Origin: JAQBGV01 sp032128395
GTDB taxonomy: Bacteria; Planctomycetota; UBA8108; UBA1146
DNA length: 11,877 nt
NCBI GenBank assembly: GCA_032128395.1
Contig: JAQBGV010000087.1
Coordinates: 1-11,877, forward strand
Direction: 5' to 3'
Shown: one piece after another, positions 1-7,500 of the stretch
How the letters are laid out: every line of letters begins with the position of its first letter
Position numbering within the stretch: position 1 is the stretch's first letter
The notes under the pieces: generated by a model
Database searches by the model: none
What the model saw: the letters and a program-made list of their open reading frames with translations, nothing else
What the model was told of the DNA's origin: nothing
Position numbers and translations under genes: made by a program

Positions 1-1025
1 CCGGCGAGGATACTCTCGTCCTGCAGGCGCCCAATCATCCCACGATTCCGATCGTTGGCGTCGGCGAGGAGCTCAGCCCGGGGAGCATCGACCCCGATGC
101 GCTTCAGGTTGTCGACGGTGACATCGGCATATTCTGCGAGGTCGCCGCGCTTCTTCGCCGCATCGATCAGGTCGTTCGCCGCGCGCGCTTCTCCCGCAGA
201 ACCGCGCTGCGATCCCGCCTGGGCGTACAGCTCGACCCCGGCGCTGTCCGGCGCCGAGGCGCTTCCCGCGGCGAGATTGAAATTGTCTTTCTGATGCTCG
301 CGGGCGTTCGCGAGAAGGCTGAGGTCGATCTTCTTCCCGGCCGCTTGGGCGAACTCGAGCGCGGTGCAGCCGAGGGCGGACTGCAGACATCCGGCCCAGG
401 TTCCGCCACCCCAAGAGCCGTCGGCTTGCTGCGACTTCTCGAGTTTGTCGAGGGCCTTGTCGAGGGACTGGTCCACGCGCTGGTGGAGCGGGTCATCGGA
501 GGGGATCGTCGGAAGCGCGCGCGACAGGGTGCGGACCGTCATCATGGTGTCGATCATCTGACCGAGCTTCGACTGCGGCTGGGTCCCCTCCAAGTGAGTC
601 ACCCGCGGTCCTTCGTCCGGTGCTACCTCGACGACTCCGCAGAGGTACTCGAGCGCCCGGCGCACCGTCGCCTGAAAGCGTCCGTCGACCGGGGTGTGGC
701 CGGCGCGAAGAAGCGCCATCGTAGTGAACGCGGTCGTCGCGGGATCGACCTGCACGGCGTGCGGATCGCGAAGCTGCTGGTTCGAGTGGGAGCCCGCACC
801 CCAGCCGCCGTCTTCATGCTGCGCCTCGACCAGCCACTCGATCCCCTTCGAGACGAACTCAGCGATCGGCGTCGGTTCGGGGAGCACCGCGACTCTGGGG
901 GTATCGGCGGTGGAGGGCGTTCCGTCGGTGTGATCCGAGCCGCGCTTGGCTCCGTACCATGCGGAGCAACCGACCACGAGAAGACACGTGAGTACGATCA
1001 GAAAGTGGATTCGAGGGGCTGTCAT
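1..1025 (-). CDS. Prenyltransferase/squalene-cyclase-repeat lipoprotein (C-terminus beyond the window)
   Basis: The frame is open from ATG at 1025 to the left edge: 341 residues and no stop. The start has AGGAAGG at 1030-1036, four bases ahead. Residues 1-20 form a lipoprotein signal: a short basic start, a hydrophobic core and a lipobox V-V-G-C with Cys20. Two copies of the terpenoid-cyclase alpha-toroid repeat are visible: Q-H-E-D-G-G-W-G at residues 69-76 and Q-Q-A-D-G-S-W-G-G-G at 199-208, each preceded by helix-forming sequence (W-L-V-E-A and L-E-K-S). Such repeats occur in squalene cyclases and prenyltransferases, and also in many non-enzymatic envelope proteins of Planctomycetota and Myxococcota. 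I see no cyclase DxDD acid motif in the visible part, so an enzymatic role is not supported. It is probably the last gene of the minus-strand operon, 128 bases after the DUF2330 gene. The family assignment is good; the function is unknown. Confidence 0.85.
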   Translation of the reverse strand, partial: MTAPRIHFLIVLTCLLVVGCSAWYGAKRGSDHTDGTPSTADTPRVAVLPEPTPIAEFVSKGIEWLVEAQHEDGGWGAGSHSNQQLRDPHAVQVDPATTAFTTMALLRAGHTPVDGRFQATVRRALEYLCGVVEVAPDEGPRVTHLEGTQPQSKLGQMIDTMMTVRTLSRALPTIPSDDPLHQRVDQSLDKALDKLEKSQQADGSWGGGTWAGCLQSALGCTALEFAQAAGKKIDLSLLANAREHQKDNFNLAAGSASAPDSAGVELYAQAGSQRGSAGEARAANDLIDAAKKRGDLAEYADVTVDNLKRIGVDAPRAELLADANDRNRGMIGRLQDESILA

Positions 1026-1071
1026 CGGCCCTTCCTCTCCGGGTCCGTCTGGGGTGTGTCGTGAGGACCCA

Positions 1072-1093
1072 GAAGACCGGTTCACCGGCCTTC
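1072..1093 (-). promoter_or_regulatory. Intercistronic imperfect palindrome
   Basis: Two 10-base arms (GAAGGCCGGT and ACCGGTCTTC on the minus strand) pair with one mismatch around a 2-base loop. They lie between the DUF2330-HEAT stop and the lipoprotein start. No T-run follows, so a standard intrinsic terminator is not supported. It could be an RNA-processing or partial-attenuation hairpin, or an operator. The rest of the 128-base gap shows only the lipoprotein ribosome-binding site. Confidence 0.35.
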
Positions 1094-1153
1094 GGGGTGC
1101 CTACTAGAAGGTAGTCGTCGCTCACCCGCTCGCCGTATCGACCGAGTAACGGA

Positions 1154-3472
1154 TTACTGCTGATTGCGCAGGAGCTGGAGCACGAGGATCAGGGTCGCAG
1201 GGTCGGTCTCCGAGTGGATCGACGCCGCGTCCAGTCCCGCGTGGGCGACGAAGGCCTTCGTCCAATACACCGCGCCACCGAGGTGCTGGAACCCGACACT
1301 GGTGCGCCAGGAGAGATCGCGCAGGTTGTTGAGCAGAGGTGGGATCGACCCGGAATCGCCGCTGCGCTCGCGATCGGCGAGCCAGCAGCAGAGGTCGAGG
1401 CTGACCCGGCGCGCTTCCTCCGGAGTCCACGCGTAGCCGGGGAGGAAGAGGGGTCCCCCCGCCCACGGGACCCCGGTCGCGGCGCGCTCCGGGGTGTAAC
1501 GCAGTGCTTCTTCGAGCGAGCGACGGACGACTCCGCCGCGGAGGCGGAGATCGAGGCTCCCGAGCAGACTCATCGCTTGCTGGCGCTCGGCGATCGCGGT
1601 TGATGTGAGCGCAACCTCGAGGAGCGGACGCACCGCGGCGCCGCGCAGCCCCAGCAGAAGTGTGGTCAGTTCAGGAATCGCTTCCGGATCGCTCTGTGCC
1701 GCGCGGAGGCGTTCGCGGATCTCCTCGGCGCCGCGGATCTTGGTCAACGCCGCACTCGCCCACAGCTGCAGCAGTTCCGGTTCGCCGTCCGCGTCGCGCA
1801 GCCGCACGAGGGAATCGACCGCAGAGCGATGTCCGATCTCCGCCAGACAGACCACGGCCCAGCCGCGACGGGCGAGGTCGCCCCCCTCGACTGCTTCTCC
1901 GATCAGGTCGGGGACCGCCCGGGGGCCGAGCGCGACCAGTTCTCCCGCGGCGGCTTCGCTCGTCGCGGCGTCGGCGAGGCGATCGATCGCAGCGAGCACG
2001 GTGCCGTCGAACGGCCGCGGGGAGTCCGCGATCACCAGGCCGGGGAGGAGCAGGACCGCGAGCAGCGCCGCGCCGGCGCCGCGTCCCCCGCGACCTCGAG
2101 TACCCACCCCCGCGACCACGACGAGGCCGAGGAGCGCGAGCGCCAGGGTCCCCGATCCGCGGGATGGGGTCGGCAGCGCTCCGGTCTCCACGTTTTTCTT
2201 CATGACCTCGTCGAACGCGACGATCGTCAGGTTTTGCTTTGCGATCACGTCGCGGGGGAAGTCACCCTCGATCACGGTCAACGTCATCCCGTCGAGCGCG
2301 GCGAGGATGTCTCCCTCGACCTCGCGTTGTTCGGCGGAGAGCACTCCGCGGATCTGCCCGTCGACCTCGGGGCCGCGGAGGCCAAGGCGCTCGCCGATCT
2401 TGAGGAGCTCCTTCTCCCTGGTCTCGAACGCGTGGAGGAGACGGTTCTCCTTCACCGCGAGGAGATTGCTCGCAAGGAGGTCTCGGGCGAATCCGTTCTT
2501 CGGGGCCGGGTCACGATCGTACTGCGGCAGGTCGAGGTAGCCTTGATCGCGAGCGTCCTCGATCGTCCCGCCGATCACGCGGAGCGGGAGCGGGTCGGTG
2601 ATGTTGTGCCGCAGCCGCGCCCCCGGGATCTGGCGTTCGACCAGCTCGGGACCGATCTGCGCGAGTCGGCAGGGGGTATCGGAGAGGATGTAGACCCGGT
2701 TCTTCAACTCGCCAGGGTTGAACGCCGAGAGCCGCATCGGGATCACCAGCTCATCGGCCCGGAAGCGGAAGCCCATCGCCTGCACGGCGCCGTCGAAGGT
2801 GCTGCCGGTCGGGCGATCGGGGGAGACGCCGCGCATCCCCGGCTTCGGAGCAACGCCGGCTTGGTTTCCGATGTTGGCCTTCACCGCGACGAAGCACCAC
2901 TCGGCCGTGATGTACTCGGCGCAGACCGGGTCCATCCCCTGGGGGTAGACGTAGCCGTGCGCCTCCATCCAAAGAGCGAGTGCGCGCGGGTCGGAGGCCT
3001 CGAGCACCGCGACCTGGTACATCCCGACCGCTTCCTCGCGGATGACGTTCACGAAGCCGAGGGCGAGCTGGTCGCGCGCCATCGGCATGCTGTAGCCGGC
3101 GCTCTTTCGCATCGACTCCGACTCCGGCCGCGGGCGGAGGTCGATCACAATTTCCGGCGGCTCCACGGCATTTGCGAGGTGCGTAAAGATCGTGTCGGGG
3201 ACCTTGCGGATCTCGGGGGGCGACGGGAACGGGATCAGCATCCCGAAGTCCGCGACCTCTCCCTCGAAGCCGGGACGCAGGACGAGGTCTTCGATCCCGT
3301 TCGAGAAGAACGCGAAGGTGATCTGTTCTCCGACACGTCGGAGCTCGGGGTTCCCCTGGGTGAGTGGGAACGGTGTCACCATGCCGCAGGGATCCGCGAA
3401 GGCGGGGGGGAGAGCGAGGAGCTGGATCAGCAGGAGCGCGCCGAGACGGCGCATACCGGGAAGGAGTCTCAT
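1154..3472 (-). CDS. Exported DUF2330 domain protein fused to a membrane-anchored HEAT-like repeat domain
   Basis: This is a 772-residue protein. Residues 1-26 are a signal peptide (hydrophobic core, then P-A-F-A before D-P-C-G). Residues 27 to about 430 resemble DUF2330, an exported family of unknown function: the D-P-C-G start, A-D-F-G-M-L-I-P-F-P near 74-83, and P-P-E-I-R-K-V-P at 85-92. Residues 442-457 are a hydrophobic helix, 459-465 are an Arg/Gly stretch, and 466-482 are a second hydrophobic segment ending V-I-A before D-S. Residues 500-650 carry helical repeats of HEAT/Armadillo character (for example L-G-P-R-A-V-P-D-L-I and a second L-G-L-R-G-A-A-V-R-P-L-L). Residues 660-772 are unrecognised and Trp-rich. 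The ATG at 3472 overlaps the preceding TGA as ATGA and has GGAAAGG seven bases ahead; the in-frame Met7 lacks a ribosome-binding site. The domain topology suggests both halves lie outside the inner membrane, tethered by a helical hairpin. Confidence 0.8.
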   Translation of the reverse strand: MRLLPGMRRLGALLLIQLLALPPAFADPCGMVTPFPLTQGNPELRRVGEQITFAFFSNGIEDLVLRPGFEGEVADFGMLIPFPSPPEIRKVPDTIFTHLANAVEPPEIVIDLRPRPESESMRKSAGYSMPMARDQLALGFVNVIREEAVGMYQVAVLEASDPRALALWMEAHGYVYPQGMDPVCAEYITAEWCFVAVKANIGNQAGVAPKPGMRGVSPDRPTGSTFDGAVQAMGFRFRADELVIPMRLSAFNPGELKNRVYILSDTPCRLAQIGPELVERQIPGARLRHNITDPLPLRVIGGTIEDARDQGYLDLPQYDRDPAPKNGFARDLLASNLLAVKENRLLHAFETREKELLKIGERLGLRGPEVDGQIRGVLSAEQREVEGDILAALDGMTLTVIEGDFPRDVIAKQNLTIVAFDEVMKKNVETGALPTPSRGSGTLALALLGLVVVAGVGTRGRGGRGAGAALLAVLLLPGLVIADSPRPFDGTVLAAIDRLADAATSEAAAGELVALGPRAVPDLIGEAVEGGDLARRGWAVVCLAEIGHRSAVDSLVRLRDADGEPELLQLWASAALTKIRGAEEIRERLRAAQSDPEAIPELTTLLLGLRGAAVRPLLEVALTSTAIAERQQAMSLLGSLDLRLRGGVVRRSLEEALRYTPERAATGVPWAGGPLFLPGYAWTPEEARRVSLDLCCWLADRERSGDSGSIPPLLNNLRDLSWRTSVGFQHLGGAVYWTKAFVAHAGLDAASIHSETDPATLILVLQLLRNQQ

Positions 3473-3702
3473 CGGGGGGCCTTTCCGAGGGCGGCGAGGG
3501 AGGGGGTCGAGTTCGACCGATCGGGGGTGGTGTGGGAGTCGGTGGAGATCTCTTCATCGGAGGTCGTCAGGGTCAGCGTGAGGAACAGTTCAGCGAAGCC
3601 GCTCTCGCTGCCATCGGAGATGAAGAACGGCCCAAAGCCTTGCTCCGAACCGGACTCCAGGACCGTGAACCACGGTCCGACGCCGAAGTGGCTCCCCTCC
3701 AC
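3469..3702 (-). CDS. In-frame continuation of the upstream gene after a TGA (77 codons from GTG 3702)
   Basis: Directly after the TGA at 3705-3703 the same frame stays open for 77 codons and ends in a TGA that overlaps the next gene's ATG as ATGA. Codon use is strongly G/C at the third position, like the neighbours, which argues that it is genuinely translated. The residues are beta-strand-like (G-P-W-F-T-V-L-E-S-G, F-G-P-F-F-I-S-D-G, A-E-L-F-L-T-L-T-L-T) and then turn polar and disordered. No Shine-Dalgarno sequence precedes the GTG at 3702; only reinitiation at TGA-GTG could start it independently. I read it as the C-terminal part of the 3703-4266 protein, reached by stop readthrough or recoding, or cut off by a nonsense mutation or sequencing error. 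No known family is recognised. Confidence 0.6.
   Translation of the reverse strand: MEGSHFGVGPWFTVLESGSEQGFGPFFISDGSESGFAELFLTLTLTTSDEEISTDSHTTPDRSNSTPSLAALGKAPR
3660..3678 (-). promoter_or_regulatory. Perfect 8-bp hairpin downstream of an in-frame TGA (possible recoding element)
   Basis: On the minus strand GGACCGTG, a 3-base loop GTT and CACGGTCC form a perfect stem-loop. Its base is 24 nt after the TGA at 3705-3703, and the loop starts 33 nt after it. The published bacterial SECIS model asks for an upper stem of at least about 4 bp, an apical loop with G in one of its first two positions, and a UGA-to-loop distance of roughly 16-37 nt. This hairpin meets those terms. A chance palindrome in GC-rich DNA is the main alternative. 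Confidence 0.35.
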
Positions 3703-4266
3703 TCAGAGGCGCGCCCAGAGGTGCTTCACCCCGACCCGTTCGACGGTGAAGCTGAGCACGGGGGGAGCGACGGCGACGGTGTCGTGCGCGTGGAGGTGTT
3801 GTTTGATCCCGAACGGTACGCGCTCGTCGAGGAGAACTCGCACGGCGCCATCGCGATCGACGATGCGCGCCGTGAAGCGGCAGCGATCGAAGGCGAGTTC
3901 GGCCTCGAGCGCCCGAACGACCCCCGTCGGGTCCGCCGGGGCCCCGAAGCAGGCCAGGTACTCGCGCACCTCTTCGCCGTGGAACAGAAGCTCTTCGAAT
4001 GCGGCGGTCGCCGCGGGCTCCGGACCGTCGAGCGAGTCGAGGAGAGCGATGATCCGCACTCCGCCGAGGGACTCGGTCGCAGGGACGACGGCGGAACAGC
4101 CGGCACGACACTCCTCGGGATCGCCGGGGTCATCCGGCGGTAGGGAATTTTCAGGCCCGAGGTTCGCATAGACGAAGATCGCCGGCTTGTCGGGGTAGAG
4201 AGCGATCCAACCGGCCACCGTCAGCGAGCAGAGGGCGGCCAGCGCAACCAGGTTCCAGTGGGGCAT
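3703..4266 (-). CDS. Unrecognised membrane-anchored/exported protein, 187 residues to an in-frame TGA
   Basis: The start is ATG at 4266, because a full AAGGAG sits at 4272-4277 with 5-base spacing. The frame is open much further upstream, but nothing there supports a start. Residues 5-23 form one hydrophobic segment (signal anchor or uncleaved signal peptide) ending in ALYPDKP. The exported part begins with an acidic, Pro-rich stretch holding two cysteines (E-E-C-R-A-G-C), then a helical stretch (F-E-E-L-L-F-H-G-E-E-V-R-E-Y-L-A-C-F) and a beta-rich stretch (F-T-A-R-I-V-D-R-D-G-A-V-R-V-L-L-D-E-R). I recognise no family. The product ends at a TGA (3705-3703) inside what looks like a beta-rich domain, and the frame continues to 3469. 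It is the first gene of the minus-strand operon, coupled through that continuation to the DUF2330-HEAT gene, so the products may act together in the envelope. Confidence 0.75.
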   Translation of the reverse strand: MPHWNLVALAALCSLTVAGWIALYPDKPAIFVYANLGPENSLPPDDPGDPEECRAGCSAVVPATESLGGVRIIALLDSLDGPEPAATAAFEELLFHGEEVREYLACFGAPADPTGVVRALEAELAFDRCRFTARIVDRDGAVRVLLDERVPFGIKQHLHAHDTVAVAPPVLSFTVERVGVKHLWARL

Positions 4267-4495
4267 CGGTTCTCCTTCAGGTGCAGGTTGGCCTTCGAAC
4301 GGGTCGAGGTTGGACGGGTTCCCTCGAGGCACAGAATTGACGCTAGCTCGCTCGAACCCGAGGTTGTCGGCGGTGCGCCGAGCCAGGGGTCGCCCTGGCA
4401 CGGCCATTGGCTGTAGCATGTCGGTCGGGACCGTGGCTTCCCGCGGCTCCCGTTTCGGCTCAACCAATGTTTCAGGGACAGGATGGAGGCCTGCG
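4267..4495. promoter_or_regulatory. Divergent intergenic region between the minus-strand operon and the amidohydrolase operon
   Basis: These 229 bases separate two divergent starts and must hold promoters for both operons. Visible elements are the minus-strand ribosome-binding site (4272-4277), the plus-strand ribosome-binding site GGAGG (4485-4489), and a perfect inverted repeat at 4382-4399. A TTGACG hexamer at 4337-4342 lacks a good -10 partner at normal spacing. No convincing sigma-70 promoter is seen on either strand. Both flanking frames happen to be open through the region, but without ribosome-binding sites or protein-family similarity. Confidence 0.6.
4382..4399. promoter_or_regulatory. 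Perfect 18-bp inverted repeat in the divergent region
   Basis: The arms GCCAGGG and CCCTGGC flank a 4-base spacer GTCG. The element lies 97 bases ahead of the amidohydrolase start and 116 ahead of the minus-strand start, a sensible place for an operator shared by the two operons. It could also be an RNA hairpin. No regulator gene in the window is obviously its partner. Confidence 0.35.
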
Positions 4496-4511
4496 ATGCA
4501 AAGGCGCATCG
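4494..4511 (+). promoter_or_regulatory. Hairpin enclosing the amidohydrolase start codon
   Basis: CGATGC and GCATCG pair perfectly around a 6-base loop, so the ATG at 4496-4498 lies in the 5' arm. The GGAGG upstream stays free. It could damp initiation or simply reflect codon choice after the start (M-Q-R-R-I-G). Confidence 0.25.
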
Positions 4512-7500
4512 GAGTGGCGCTCGCGCTCATCGTTCTCGCCGCCCCTCTCGGGGCGCAGACCGATCCGCGTGAAGGGATCGAGGACCGCCCGATCGGGGTG
4601 CATGCCCTGACCGGCGTGACCGTGATCGTCGCCCCCGGGGAGACGATCGAAGACGCGACGATCATCATCCGCGATGGGGTGATCGCCGACGTGGGCACCC
4701 GGGTGCGCATCCCCGCGGACGCGCGTGTGTGGGATCTCAGTGGAAAGACGGTGACCGCGGGTTGGATCGACCTCGACCTGCGCGTCCCGGCGATCCTCCC
4801 CGACGGCGAAGCGTCGCGCGAAGGGCGTCACTGGAACACGAACATCCATCCGGAGATCTCGATCGCCGAGGGGATCCGACTCGCCGAGTCGACCGCAAAG
4901 GGCCACCGCGAGACCGGCTTCGCGATCGCCCTCGCCTCTCCCGACGGTGGAATTCTCGCAGGCGTCGCCGCCCTCGTGCGGCTGACCGGTCGCGACGATC
5001 GCCGCACCACCATCGAAGGTTCCGTCGCGAGCATCGCGAGCATCGAGAGCGGAGGCTTCCGCGGCGGCGGCTATCCCGGCTCACGGATGGGTGCGATCGC
5101 GCTCCTGCGACAGACTTTTCTCGACACGCAGTGGTACACCGAGGCGTGGCGACAGCACACCACCTCTCCGGCGGTGATCCAGCGCCCCGAAGTGAACCGC
5201 GCACTCGCGGCGGTCGAACCGGTGCTCGCGAAGGAGCTTCCTCTCGCCCTGCGCTCACAAGACGCACTCGGCCTCCTGTCGATCGGTGAAGTCGCGAAGG
5301 AGTTCGGCGTCGGGGCCTGGGCGTACGGCAGCGGCGAAGAGTACCTCTGGCTCGACGCGGTGCGCGCGCTGCGCTTGCCCCTCGTGATCCCGGTGACCTA
5401 CCCCGAGACGCCGACCGTCGACGGCCCGGGAGGGGACACGAACGTGACCCTGCGCGAGCTCGAGTTGTGGGCGCGCGCTCCGGAGAACGCGATAAGGCTC
5501 GACCGCGCCGGCGTGCGCTTCTCGATGACTCCGCGGGGACTCGAGAGCGTCTCCGACTTCCCCGCTCGGGTGCGGACTTCGATCGAGCGCGGACTCTCCG
5601 CAGAGACCGCACTCGCCGCCGTGACCACCGAAGCGGCCGCGATCCTCGGGATCGGCGATCGCTACGGAACCGTGCGCCGCGGCTCCGCGGGCACGCTGAG
5701 CGTGTTCGACGGGGCTCCCTTCGGAAAGGAGACCCACGTCGTCGAAGTGTGGATCGACGGGGAGCGATTCCCGGTCGATCCGCTCGCCGAGCAGGACCTG
5801 CGCGGCATGTGGGAGCTCACCCTCGACCGAGCTGCCGGGCCCGCCGAGGTCACGCTCTCGATCGCTGGAGATGAATCGAGTCCCCGTCTCACGGCGAAAC
5901 TCGGGGAAACTTCGATCAGCCCCGCCACTCTGCATCGCCAAGGGAACGAAGTCGGACTCACCCTCGGCGCCGCCGCGATCGGAGAAGGGGGGTTCCTTCG
6001 TCTCGGCGGAGTCTACGGCGGTGGGGAGACCTTCGAAGGAACCGCCCGCGCTCCCGACGGGAGCTCGATTCGCTTCACGGCGAAGCGCACCGGTCCGGTG
6101 AGTGAAGAGGACACCGCCGCCGCCAAGAGTGAAGACAAGGATGCGAAAGCCGCGGAAGGGAACGACCCGGAAGGGAACGACCCGGAAGCGGATCGGCCGC
6201 GAGAGGGTCGTGGGGATCGAGGACGCGGCGGATTCGGACGCGGCGGCGGCCGTGGCCGTGGCGGATTCGGACGCGGGGGCGGCGGCAGCCTCTCCGACGA
6301 GGACCGCCTGGCGATGTGGTCGGGAAGTGCGGACGAAAAACTCCCGGTCCCCCTCGGCGCGCGCGGTCGCACCACTCCTCCCGGCGGGGACGGCAACTTC
6401 CTGATCCGGGGTGCGACGATCTGGACTTCGGGTCCAGACGGAATCATCGAAGATGGCAGCCTGCTCGTCCGGGGCGGCAAGATCGCCGCGGTCGGGAAGA
6501 ACGTCACCGCGCCGGCGCAGATCCCGGTCATCGAGGCCGCGGGTCGTCACGTGACCCCCGGCATCATCGACCCGCACTCGCACACCGCGATCATCGGCGG
6601 CGTCAACGAGGGAACTCAGGCGGTGACCGCCGAGGTTCGGATCGGCGACGTCGTCCAAGCGGACGACATCAATATCTATCGCCAACTCGCCGGCGGCGTG
6701 ACGAGCGCGCATCTGATGCACGGGAGCGCGAATCCGATCGGCGGGCAGGGGCAGGTCGTCCAGTACAAGTGGGGCGAGCCGCCGGCGATGCTGAAGGTCG
6801 AGGGACCGAAGCTGATCAAGTGCGCTCTCGGCGAAAACGTCAAGCAATCGAACTGGGACGCACCGACCGGCCGCTATCCGCAGACCCGCATGGGGGTCGA
6901 GCAGGTGTTCCGCGACGGGTTCTGGGCTGCGCGCGAGTACATGGCGGAGTGGGAGCGATACCAGCAGCGCGACGGCGTGCCGGTCCCGCGTCCCCGGGTC
7001 GATCTCGAGCTCGAGGCTCTCGCAGAGATCCTGCGGGGTGAGCGGCTGATCCACTGTCACAGCTATCGCCAGGACGAGATCTTGATGCTGATCCGCGTCG
7101 CCGAGGATTTCGGCTTCACGGTCGGCACCTTCCAGCACGTGCTCGAGGGGTACAAGATCGCCGAGGAGATCGCGCGTCACGGCGCCGCGGCGAGTAGCTT
7201 CAGCGACTGGTGGGCGTACAAGTTCGAGGTGTACGACGCGATCCCCTACAACGGAGCGATCCTCTACCAGGCCGGGGTACTCACGAGCTACAACTCCGAC
7301 AGCGACGAGCTCGCCCGACGTCTCAACCTCGAGGCGGCGAAGGCGGTCAAGTACGGGGGCGTCCCGCGCGATGAAGCGCTGAAGTTCGTCACCCTCAACC
7401 CCGCGAAGCAGCTCACGATCGACGGATGGACCGGTTCACTCGAGGTCGGGAAGGCAGCGGACCTGGTGATCTGGAGCGGAGACCCGCTCTCCACCGCGAG

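Noticed and set aside
859..1125. Minus-strand 88-codon open frame starting in the DUF2330/lipoprotein gap
   Set aside because: Most of it overlaps the lipoprotein gene in another frame and reads as an Arg/Ser-rich shadow; only its first codons fall in non-coding sequence.
1829..4171. Long plus-strand open frame (780 codons) opposite the DUF2330-HEAT gene
   Set aside because: It is antisense to a gene with clear domains, a signal peptide, a ribosome-binding site and stop-start coupling; its product is a low-complexity, charged sequence with no family resemblance. GC-rich codon bias opens such frames.
4395..4412. Possible sigma-54 promoter CTGGCACG-N4-TTGGCT ahead of the amidohydrolase operon
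   Set aside because: The -24 half is perfect, but the essential GC of the -12 element reads GG at the required distance, and no sigma-54 activator gene is nearby.
4310..4495. Upstream extension of the double amidohydrolase by 62 codons
   Set aside because: It would place a polar stretch ahead of the signal peptide and has no ribosome-binding site; ATG 4496 has GGAGG at good spacing.
4267..4710. Upstream extension of the 187-residue minus-strand protein to a start at 4710
   Set aside because: The extension crosses the divergent region and the amidohydrolase start and lacks a ribosome-binding site; ATG 4266 has a full AAGGAG and begins a hydrophobic export segment.
5255..7180. Long minus-strand open frame (641 codons) opposite the double amidohydrolase
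   Set aside because: It is a mirror of a recognised gene, with Asp/His/Arg-rich composition typical of antisense frames and no ribosome-binding site or family match.
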